Assembly (NCBI GenBank): GCA_037127315.1 | Contig: JBBBDQ010000421.1 | Span: forward strand, 3,949,501 to 4,013,500 | Origin: Ascarosepion bandense | Lineage: Eukaryota; Mollusca; Cephalopoda; Sepiida; Sepiidae | DNA length: 64,000 nt | Direction of reading: 5' to 3' | In this document: in pieces, positions 11,238 through 20,187 of the stretch | Layout of the letters: each line of letters begins with the position of its first letter | Numbering within the stretch: the stretch's first letter is position 1 | Notes under the pieces: generated by a model | Seen by the model: only the letters and a program-made list of their open reading frames with translations | Database searches by the model: none | What the model was told of the DNA's origin: nothing | Translations under genes and position numbers: made by a program

Positions 11238-11566
11238 TTCAGAAATTATAACATAGATATGTTATAATATCACTATCAAAGTAATTATTTTGTTTCGACA
11301 GTTCTTGTGTCTTGTCAAGTGATGTGGTTTATTTTGTTTTTAAGTCTGTTCACATATTCTCCAAATTAAAAGTTGCTTTACTCTGATTGGTCCACATTGT
11401 ACATACAACAATGCTTCCCTGATTAAAGGAGTTTTGCTTGTTTTTAACCTTTTAAAACCATTCAATTTAAAATAAACGACATTACTTGACAAGACACAAG
11501 AAGTGTCCAAACAAAATAGCTACTTTTGTAGTGATATTGTAACATATCCATGTTATAATTTCTGAA
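11238..11566. mobile_element. MITE with 86 bp terminal inverted repeats
   Basis: Left arm 11238-11323 starts TTCAGAAATTATAACATAG. The right arm, 11481-11566, is its reverse complement with roughly 10 mismatches. Both arms contain the block CTTGTGTCTTGTCAAGT. A TA dinucleotide or TA-rich DNA lies outside each end. The central 157 bp is non-coding. Confidence 0.75.
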
Positions 11567-11580
11567 TATATATATATATA

Positions 11581-11765
11581 TTGCGCAAATACCCTTGGGA
11601 ATGGTATGAATCGACTTTTCTTCCCTCTCTCTCTGTGGCTTAATTAATAAGACGTGTACCGCCAAAACTATTGTCTCAAAACAAAACTGCGTCCAAAATA
11701 GATTTCGGCATTAAATTACCCACAGAGGTTGATATGCCGCTAGACAAAAAAACAACCAACCAACC
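11581..11765 (+). mobile_element. SINE fragment with the alternative (type B) 3' tail
   Basis: Starts in the SINE body (GCGCAAATACCCTTGGGAA), then leaves the standard tail and ends with the hairpin block GGCAT...ATGCC near 11714-11745 and an AACCAACCAACC-like end. The same tail is found at 16130-16188 and, inverted, at 16979-17030. Confidence 0.65.
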
Positions 11766-12214
11766 GAAAAACACACACTCACTACACAAACGTAACTGAT
11801 TTAGAAGATGATGTGTATATGTTAAAAATCTATTTGTTAAATAATTATTTTGTAATTTGCTGCTTAAGGTTTAAGCGTAGATGTAGAGTGGCTTCATAAT
11901 TTTTTTTTTTTAATCTTAACATGGGTGGGGCTCTGTTTTGTATTGGGCGTTGATTTTCGAAATTCAATGTTTTGACAATTACTTGGAGAATTTGATGTCC
12001 CGTTGGTAGCAGTGAACCAAATTTTGCTTGAATAATGAATTTGTGTTTTATTTCATTTATTTATCTTTTGTTGGTGGGGACAATCTATTTTATTTTTTTA
12101 GAAAAGAAATGAAACAATAAGTGTGAAATCACTAGACTTACGCTCGTTCAAGACAAAGAGATTCAGAGGAAAATATTCTTTCAATATTTCTTGTTAACAA
12201 ATTTTAGGCCTTAT

Positions 12215-12690
12215 TTTTTTTTAATCATTTCACCCCAAGTAAGACAATAAAGCCACTAAGACGCAAGGAGGGGGCCCGTTGGTGAAAAAGTATTAAAAAA
12301 AGTAATTTAAGGAGAGAGAACAATAACAACAGGAACTAAGAAGAAAATAGGTAACGATTGACATTGCATTTAATTTTTTGAAGATCAAAGTTGACTGGGA
12401 AGAGGGACAAAGAAGGTGGAAGAGAGTTCCACAAGCAAGAAGTGCAAAAGAGGAAAATAACTGCTAGCAAAGAACTTGCAGTTACATCTAGCAATTTAAA
12501 ATGTAAAATGATTAGAACTTAACGTTAATCTAGTACTGTGCTTAAATTCATAAAGTCTAAGTACAATATAGGAAAATTTATCAGAACAATTACTATGAAA
12601 ATATTTATAGAAAAAAAGCACAGACAAATTACGTTATGACGGTGAGAAAGTGACTGAAGCCGAGAGGCAAGATCAAGACCGATAATATTG
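12215..12690 (-). pseudogene. Jockey/CR1-type LINE, 3' remnant
   Basis: On the reverse strand, frames broken by many stops give LASRLQSLSHR, LCFFYKYFHSNCSDK and the 3' block shared with 33695-34275. The 3' untranslated part ends with a block on the plus strand reading 'agccactaagacgc' near 12250, seen again at about 34220 and, more weakly, at 56640-56700. Only the end of ORF2 is present. Confidence 0.6.
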
Positions 12691-12772
12691 TAGCTTCTTC
12701 TAAATACCTTAACCTAATAATTTAATCGAAGAAAATTTGCTGAAAATGTGAATAAAAATGATAAAATTCTTA

Positions 12773-12850
12773 TCCGATTACTGAAGTTAAGAATCACTGA
12801 AACTGGTCAGTACCTAGATGGGGGCCACACAGTAATACCATGTGCTATAA
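12773..12850 (+). pseudogene. 5S rRNA-like segment of a composite SINE
   Basis: Aligns to the 3' two thirds of 5S rRNA: TCCGATTACTGAAGTTAAG, then GGTCAGTACCTAGATGGG, then AATACCATGTGCTATAA. The box C region is damaged. It runs straight into a tRNA-like SINE head. Confidence 0.6.
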
Positions 12851-13020
12851 TCTTGGGTGTGCGGGTGGTGTAATGGAAAAAACCTCGGAATGATAAATCG
12901 AAGAGTCGAGTTCAAATTCTAGTTGAGTTCGTAACATTGCCATCGATGATAATACTCTTTGGAAAGGTATGAATCTACTTCTTCTCCCAGCTATGAGTTG
13001 AATAGTAGGAATTGTAGCAG
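12851..13020 (+). mobile_element. tRNA-like head and body of the same composite SINE
   Basis: The head begins GTGCGGGTGGTGTAATGG, which is a box A-like block; box B is GAGTTCAAATTCT near 12910. The body 'ggaaaggtatgaatc' and the pyrimidine block follow, then sequence identity is lost. It is the same subfamily as 10760-10870. Confidence 0.6.
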
Positions 13021-13203
13021 AAAATCATTATTAGCTCAAAAAACTCTTATAATTCAACAATAGGCTTCGGTTTTAAATAACCATAAAAGGTTAATAAGCC
13101 GGAAAAAGTATTTAATGGTAAATTAACGGTAAATTTCTTGCAATCTATTTTATAAATTCCTTCAGATTTAATGGCGCTGCTATTTTGTTAGAGTCGATTC
13201 ATA

Positions 13204-13270
13204 GTTTTACGAACATCTAAACCGATTTTACGAACATCTAAACCGATTTTACGAACATCTAAACCGATTT
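13204..13270. repeat. 21 bp tandem repeat, three copies
   Basis: Unit TTTTACGAACATCTAAACCGA repeated just over three times with almost no change. Confidence 0.95.
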
Positions 13271-13424
13271 TATCTTAAAGAATACCTGCTACTTCTCTAG
13301 GACTTGTTGAATTGTTACTATGTAAGATACAATTTCTGTCATTAAAAAGTAATATTTAACCTCCTTTTACTAATTGACAAATTATAGCAATATAAACTAT
13401 TCAGATATGGTAACAGAACCCCAA

Positions 13425-13668
13425 AAGAAGAGCCGGGTTCGAATTCCAGTCGAATTCGTTTCATTCACATACGCAAAATACCCTTGAGAAAGATATGAAT
13501 GCATCTCTTCTTCCTTTAGCTGTGGATTGAACAGCAGTACAGATTTCCTTGGCTGGCAAGCGGTCTACCGCAGAAAGTAATGGCAATCTACCGCAAGAAA
13601 ATCTTCTGCCTACTCATTCATGTCTCGAAAGGACGTGTTTCGCATACAGCAGTTAACTGACTGATAGA
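13425..13668 (+). mobile_element. tRNA-derived SINE, 5'-truncated
   Basis: Begins just before box B (GTTCGAATTCCAGT near 13438) and runs through the body to 'gcagttaactgactga' at the 3' end. Confidence 0.8.
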
Positions 13669-13769
13669 GAAGGCTAAAGGCATGAGACAAACAAACTAAT
13701 CAAGTTTTATATGTGAAAGAATACGCAGTGAAGAAACGTACATATACTTATAACAGAATTTATTCCGTC

Positions 13770-14275
13770 AAGACAGAAAGTTTTTTATCATCATGATACA
13801 TCTTGCACATTTATAAATCTCCAATTCGTCCGTGCATTTAATACTATTGCCATATCTGGTCGGGTGCTCCTGCTTTTCATCTTCAGGTTCTCGACAAAAT
13901 CCAAAAAAGGATCTGCAATATAATCGATCTTGACTTGGCATCTCGCCTTCAATCACTTTCTCACCGACAGGATGCGACTCCCCTCTGTCTTTTCTACAAA
14001 TGCTGTCACGACTTCTGCACTGACGAGCTTCTTTCCCTGGTGCCCCAACCACATGAATTTACTCGTGCTACTGGAGCGGCATCAAGGCCCCACCCTTTTA
14101 CCGTAAAAATAGTCAAAATGTTCAAATGAAACCGTCACTTCTACTCTCACAGTTTTCTTTCTCGCACTTCCTGTCTGTGGAACCTTCTTCCGTATCTTAC
14201 TTCCCTAGTAGCTACAATCTCCGAAAGTTTAAATACAACGTCAATTGCTACATTCCATCTCCCTAAATCCCACTG
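13770..14275 (+). pseudogene. Jockey/CR1-type LINE, C-terminal remnant
   Basis: Plus-strand frames give an RT C-terminal block equivalent to IYKSPIRPCI near 13810-13840, then KIQKRICNIIDLDLASRLQS near 13900-13950, LCLFYKCCHDFC near 13990 and SFFPRIS-like sequence near 14160-14200. The longest frame is 13935-14129, 64 codons. It is 5'-truncated with frameshifts. The same protein region occurs at 33.7 kb and 51.5 kb. Confidence 0.75.
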
Positions 14276-14278
14276 GAT

Positions 14279-14573
14279 GTGCATTGCGGTGCAGTGGATA
14301 TCGGCTCAAAATGAGAAATCGGGTAGCCGAGTTCGAATTCCAGTTGAATTCCTTGCATTCACTGACACACAAATACTCTTGGGAAAGGAATTAATCCGTC
14401 TCTTCTATCCAGTTTTGGATTAAATAACAAGACAGATTGGGTTCTATAGCCTTGGCTGGCAACCAGTCTACTGCAGAAAGTAATGGCAACCTACTGCGGA
14501 TAATCAGTCAGTCATGTCTTTTTCGAGACATGATCGCCCAAGCGTGTATCACGTATGACACTTAACTGACTGA
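14279..14573 (+). mobile_element. tRNA-derived SINE, full length
   Basis: Head GTGCATTGCGGTGCAGTGGA, box B AGTTCGAATTCC near 14330, body, the CATGTC.../GAGACATGATC hairpin and 'cacttaactgactga' at the end. It lies just downstream of the Jockey-type LINE tail. Confidence 0.9.
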
Positions 14574-14579
14574 AATTCC

Positions 14580-15690
14580 AACAACTCCCTAAATCCCCTC
14601 CACCTACCATCCTTTCTTTGGCTGCCCTTGTACCCTGTTTTGTTTTTCTTACTATAAACACTTGCACACCAGTGACAGTCATGCATTGTTTGGAATGAAA
14701 TGATTATAAAAGAAATTATTTATATCACGCTAGAGAGATCAAATAGCTTTTGTATGGAAATGTGTTCGCTTGAATTTTTCTTAAGCAATTTAAGTATCTG
14801 CAAACAAGGAAGATCTTTTATGATATTGGGGTTTTCAGAAAGTAATGCCGTTTTACGAGAAAGGCTATTAAAAAATGTAAGTTAAATTTGTTAAAATGTT
14901 AGTGGTTTCGGAAAATAATTAGGTTTTACGAGAAAGAATGTAAAAACAAATATGATTTCGGTTTATTTAAACATAATATTTCAACATTGTAATACATGCC
15001 GGTATTCATCGGATTGGTACTTCCTTCTTTTTAGGCTGTCATAGAAAATACAGAATGAAGAATAGCGAAATTGCCACGGCATTTCACACATTAGAATTAC
15101 GAATATAATCTTAGGCATTATTTGTTATTTCAAATTTCCAGTTCTTCCATCAGCCAATTCAGAAGGAACGTACGCTTTTAGGGAGTGGTGACTGTGGCTT
15201 TCTACATTTTCATTGCTTTTGTTACTTTAACTAAGTTTTATAATTTACCATCCATCTTTGTTCGTCTTCTAGCACACATTGACACAAACTCATTACAGGT
15301 GTACCTCACCTTGTTCCAGGAGGGGCGGCTTAAGTCGAAAAACATTCTATATTTCATTTATAAATGCATGTTTAATAATATATGGTCAGTAAGAATCTAT
15401 TTTAAGTTGACAAACAAATAAATTTTAGTTTTTATTATAGTACAGAAGAAAAAGTAATTAAATTTACGAATACATGTACGTACATTCTTGTAAATATAGA
15501 CGTTTACAATTTAGCGATCTTTACAGTACATCGCGGACTTTTTATTTATGAATGTGATTTGCTCTAAGACATTATACAAGAAGATTTTGCAAGGTTAAAT
15601 AACAAATACAGTTATTAGAATTATTTTGCGATAGTAGAAAATAAACTAATTTATGTTAAATTCACCAATATTTACATTCAATTTTACATG
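14580..15690. other. AT-rich stretch with one stray 108 bp-array unit
   Basis: Apart from the unit at 15183-15300 I see only short AT-rich frames with no family resemblance. Confidence 0.6.
15183..15300. repeat. Isolated diverged unit of the 108 bp array
   Basis: Shares the order of blocks with the array starting at 16420: 'gtggctttctacat', 'cttttgttactttaa', 'accatccatctttgt', 'gacacaaactcatta'. It lies 1.1 kb outside the array, which suggests an older, larger array or an earlier dispersed copy. Confidence 0.6.
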
Positions 15691-15699
15691 AGTATTTTT

Positions 15700-15817
15700 G
15701 CTTACGGCCATATCACGTTGAATACACCGGTTCTCGCTCGATCACCGAAGTTAAACAACGTTGAGCCTGGTCAGTACTTAGATGGGTGACCGCTTGGGAA
15801 TACCAGGTGTTGTAAGC
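15700..15817 (+). pseudogene. 5S rRNA-like sequence, head of a composite SINE
   Basis: 118 nt matching metazoan 5S rRNA along its whole length: GCTTACGGCCATATCACG at the 5' end, CGATCACCGAAGTTAAACAA (box A region), AGATGGGTGACCGCTTGGGA (box C region) and ACCAGGTGTTGTAAGC at the 3' end. The terminal stem GCTTAC/GTAAGC still pairs. No T-run terminator follows directly; a tRNA-like SINE head begins within about 15 bp. I therefore call it the 5S-derived head of a SINE and not a working 5S gene. Confidence 0.8.
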
Positions 15818-16188
15818 GTTTAGTGGAGGACGTTGTGGTGCAGTGGATATCGGCTCGGAAGGAGAAATCGGTGAGCCGAGTTCGAATTCCAGTTGAATAC
15901 CCTGCATTCACTTAAGCACTGGTACCCTTGGGAAAGGTATTAATCTGTCCCTTCCCTCCAGTTATGAGTTGAATAACAGAGTAGGACTTGGGGACCCTGC
16001 CCTTAAAAACAAATCCCAATGAATCTTGATACTCGAAAAGAAAAATGTATTACTAGAAGCAAAGCTTATATAAAAACAACAATAAATTGTTGAAAGAAAA
16101 AGGTATTACCAGCAATAAATAAATAAAATTTAGTTGGCAATAAATGACCCGCCAAGGTTGATATGCCATAAAAACAAACCAACCAACA
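15818..16188 (+). mobile_element. tRNA-like head, body and type B tail of the composite SINE
   Basis: Box A (TGGTGCAGTGGATATCGG) near 15836 and box B (GAGTTCGAATTCC) near 15877 are intact. The body follows the standard SINE to about 15985, then switches to an A-rich section and ends with the type B hairpin block ('gttgatatgcca') and AAACAAACCAACCAAC. Together with 15700-15817 it is the most complete 5S-tRNA composite in the window, about 490 bp. Confidence 0.75.
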
Positions 16189-16419
16189 TGCGTATCTTAA
16201 TATGATTTTAGATTCTTCATTTCTTATTTATTGTAATATGATGCTATGTGCTTTTAACGATTTTCTAGGGATGTTACGACGTCAGTATTTGTGGTGGACA
16301 GACGTAAAATTGAATAAAATGACTTAAAATTGGTTTTTAGTTTTTCATATATTTTTTAACAAACGACGTATAATCGAGAATGATTAAACTCAAAACGACG
16401 TAAACCGAGGTATAATTTT

Positions 16420-18770
16420 AGTGGGACATGGTTCTCCACACAATCCTTTGCATTCTTGTTCTTTTATCTTTGATCATCACTTTTTCATCTCTATCATTCA
16501 CATAAAATTATTAGGTCATCATGGTCCACCACATCTTCCTTACATCTCTTGCTCTAAGTAACTTTTATCTTTGATCATTAACATTAGTATCCGCTTGTTA
16601 TATACTCACACAAAGACATTGAGTGACTATGGTTCGCTACATATTCCTTAAATCTATTAGTCTAAGTATCTTATATTTTTGATCATCACTCTCTGTCTCT
16701 CACCTGTTATCCATTCAAATAAATCCATTAAGTGATTATGGTTCGACACATCTTCCTGGTTTTTCTTGCTTTAAGTAACATTTATGTTTGATAATTAACT
16801 CTTTGTCTCTGTTCTATCATGCATTCACACAAACTCATTAAAGGTTCAAGGTTCGCCACAATTTACTGACTTTTGTTACCTTAATTAACGTTCATGTTTG
16901 ATCATTGTCTCTTTCCTATCATCCATTCACACGAACTCATCTTCCTAACTTTTGTTTCTAGTTTAAGTTTGAGCTTTGTTCAACGGCATATCAACCTCTG
17001 TGGGTTACTTAATGCCAAAAGGTTGGGGTTTAAGGTATTTCTTTTAATGTTCGGTTATAGTGAGAAGGTTGATTTAGTCAAATTTTAATGGGTTTTTTTT
17101 TTTGTTTTTATTCTTTTTTTATTTTAGAAAACTAAAAATGTCTTCTAGTTTTGCATCCAAAAATGTTTTGCTGAGAATATTTTTTTTCTTCAAAAATGTA
17201 TTATGGTAATAATGTTTTTTCTTAAGAAATGTATTGTTGGTAATATTTTTCCTTCAAAAAATGTCTATTTTTCTATAAAAGTCTATTTCTATGTATATAT
17301 TTCTGCTAAAGTATATTTTTATACTTTCATGGTGTTTTGACCCCAATTTTGGGGGTTAACTATTTGCCCATAGCTGGGACCCTAACAGGTGCTACCACAC
17401 CGGGACAGGGTGGACCTAGGAACAACGGCAATCAAGAGGTGGTTTCATGTTCCTTACAACTTCCCAATTAAAGAACCCTGCTGCGGGATATACTTTAACG
17501 TCATGCCCAGGACCATTTTGTTGCTAGAAGTATGTTTTATTTTTGATCATCATTCTTTGTCTCTCTCCTGTCATCCATTCAAACAAATCCATTAAGTTAT
17601 CATGGCTCTCCACATCTTTCTGATTATTTTCGCTTCTAAGTTATATGTATGTTTGATCATTACTCTGTGCCATTCCTGTCATCCATTCACACAAAATCAT
17701 TAAGTAATTATGGCTCGGCACATCTTCCTAACTTTTGTTACCCTAATTAACATTCATGTTTCGTCACCACGCTTTGTCACTGTCCTGTCATCTATCCACA
17801 AAAAACTCCATAAGTGACCATGGTCCTCCACAACTTCCTGACTTTTGTTGCTCTAAATATGCTTTATCTTTGAACATCACTATCAGCCTCTCTCCTGTCA
17901 GTTTTTCACACAAATTCAATAGGTGATAATGGTTCGCCACATCTTCCTGACCTTTATTGTTTGAAGAATATTTCATTCTTTGATCATCACTCTATTTTCT
18001 CTCCTGTCATCCATTCACACAATCTCGGTTAATGATCATGGTACGCCACATCTTCCTTACTTTTATTGCTCTAAGTAACGTTTATGTTTCATCATAACCC
18101 TCTGACAATCTTCAGCCAACACTTCACACAAACTCATTTAGTGATCATGGTTCGCCACATCTTCCTTAAGTTTCTTGTCCAAAGTATTTTTACTTCGATC
18201 TGAACTCTTTGTCTTTGCCCTATCATCCATTCACACAAACTCAATAAGTGCTCTCTGCATATTTTTATGTTTTTTTTTTATATATAACTTTTTATTATTT
18301 TCCTTCCTTATTTGTCTCTGTTTTATCATTTATTCACACACACTCATTAGATGTTCCTGGCTCTTCAACTCTTTATGTGTTTTCTTATTCTAAGTATGTT
18401 TTTATCCTCATTGTTTATATTCTGTCATCCATTCACACAGACTCATTAAATGATCATGGCTCGCCACATCTTTCTTTCTTTTGTTGCTCAGCATAATTTT
18501 TATCTTTTATTCTCCGTCTTTGTCTCATTTTTGCTATCCATTCACACAATCTCATTAGTTTATCATAGCTCTCCACCTCTTCCTATGCTTGTTTTTTGTT
18601 CTAAATATACTTTTATCATTTGCCATCCATATCTGTCTCTATTTTATTATCTATTCCCACAGACTCATTAGGGGATCATGGCTCTCCGCAGCTTTCTGCG
18701 TTTTATTTTTGTAAGTTGATTTTGTATTTTTGCAGTTTTTTCTTTTGCATTCCATGTTTGCCTCTGGTAC
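16420..18770. repeat. Diverged tandem array, about 108 bp units, LINE-derived
   Basis: About 17 recognisable units; the marker TTTGATCAT recurs near 16469, 16570, 16678, 16787, 16897, 17543, 17651, 17979 and so on, at spacings of 101-111 bp. A typical unit contains 'atggttcgccacatcttcct', 'gacttttgttgctctaagta' and 'tgtcatccattcacacaaac'. In antisense this aligns to RTE LINE 62455-62560, the stretch encoding LIRWMTERG through RETWRAMIA, which is also 108 bp (36 codons). Units differ by 15-30 percent, so the array is old. It is interrupted at 16979-17530. Confidence 0.8.
16979..17530 (-). mobile_element. Inverted SINE-like insertion (type B tail) inside the array
   Basis: Starts with the complement of the type B tail (CGGCATATCAACCTCTGTGG) at about 16985. 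A 350 bp A/T-rich section with short internal repeats ('gaaaaaatattacc' variants) follows, then a more complex part at 17345-17530 ('ggacagggtggacctaggaa'). Tandem units resume at about 17530. The 17420-17530 part is unidentified. Confidence 0.5.
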
Positions 18771-19164
18771 ATCGCATCCCATTCTTTTTTTATTTGTTTC
18801 TCTTCTATTTCTTAATACTTTTCTTAGTTTTTAGAAGACATCTTTCAGTATTCTTATGCGCTTCCTTATTTTAGAGTCATATTTTCTCTCTTCTGTTTCC
18901 AAACTAAGCAAATAGTTAAATGCCTCTCGCTGCTTGAATTTGACGTCGCCAATTCTTAGTTCACATCTTGAGCTGATCTTTTGCTAACATCTGTGCATTT
19001 TGTTCATTTTTATTTAAGGACAGGTGCTTATAATCGAGCAAATAGTGCATTTTATACAGAAAAGATTTCTCAAGATATTACAGAATGTTAGCTGAATCGG
19101 ATTTTTTAAAAAGTATACAACTTGGCTATTCCTTTCAGAAGAGAATTGCATTGTGGGTAATAAA

Positions 19165-19500
19165 TTAAAAGAAATCTCTTATCCAGTTTGGACGTTTCAT
19201 CTTTGAGCAAAACGTCCAACACAAGGCTGGCGAAACAAGGGACACGTAAAAATGTGCAATAAATTTCTGAATGGTTCCTGGAAACGAAGCAAAACTGTTA
19301 GCACCGAACACGCTTATATTGAAAGTGCTATTCTGTTGTTCTCTCTGGGGAGAACGAATGGCTGTCCCGTTACCTTTTGCTAGAATTGGGTGTTCTACGT
19401 TAAGGCGTTTACAGTCAGCCGATTGGATCGGAGCGTCGCTGATAACACATTTCATTATCCCTTTATCCGGAACGACTGTTAAATTGCACTCGTAAATCTG
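19165..19500 (-). other. Complex open segment, possible host exon
   Basis: Sequence of balanced composition, open on both strands. The reverse frame runs from a stop near 19515 to 19165 and encodes three Cys and four N-glycosylation sequons (NLT, NGT, NST, NIS), as in an extracellular protein. A donor-like AAAAG/GTAACG lies at 19374/19373 and a weak acceptor (GGACAG) just right of 19497, giving a possible 124 bp exon. The opposite strand has a 74-codon frame (19271-19495). No family recognised. It may equally be an unknown repeat. Confidence 0.25.
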
Positions 19501-19539
19501 TCCTACGTGCTATGTCTATCGTATCAGAGTGAGAGTATG

Positions 19540-19850
19540 AGAAGGGCTAGAAAGATGAAGAGAGAAGGTAAAGAGGGTGAAAAAAAAAAGCGAAAAGTGA
19601 GGAGACCAAAAAAAAGGAGAGAATGATTTGCGTCGGTTAGAGGAGAAAAGGGAGAAACAGATGGAAGGAAAAGGTCAAGAGGGTGGAAGAAACGCGAAAA
19701 AAAAGAAGGATAATGCTGAGAGACTAAATGAGCGTCATCTAGAGTAGAAGAGAAAAAGAGAAGGATAAGGTAGATGAAGAGAGATGATTAAAAGGCCGGG
19801 AAAAAAGCAGGAAAGGTAGGAGAGTAATGAGAGAATAAGCGTGCATTGAT
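19540..19850. repeat. Purine-rich (GA) low-complexity tract
   Basis: Plus strand is dominated by G and A with recurring 'agagaaggtaaagagggtg' and 'gaaaaaaa' blocks that look like decayed tandem repeats. Non-coding. Confidence 0.8.
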
Positions 19851-20187
19851 AATGAAGAATGAAACCAATTCCGTGCAATCTGAGACTATAACACGGTATA
19901 CTGAAGTTCTAGAATATTATTGTAATACATAAAAATCTATGAATGGGCGCAAACAATCTCCAAACTGTACCCCATAGAAGTTACTGCTCAATTCCGTGTT
20001 TCGGCAGATCAGCGGACAACCACGTGATCACACCCCACACCATTATTGACTCATCAGCAGCCCACAAGTTGACTTTCTGATAACTGGGTTCTATGAGATC
20101 ATGGCTTCTGTGCTACACTCAAAATCTATCACCAACCTGAAGCAGTGAGAACTGTGACATTAGCCTGCATTAAAGGTTACAAAGTAT

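Noticed and set aside
15700..15817. Functional 5S rRNA gene
   Set aside because: Promoter box changes, no T-run terminator, and a SINE head directly after it in this and two other places fit a SINE component better.
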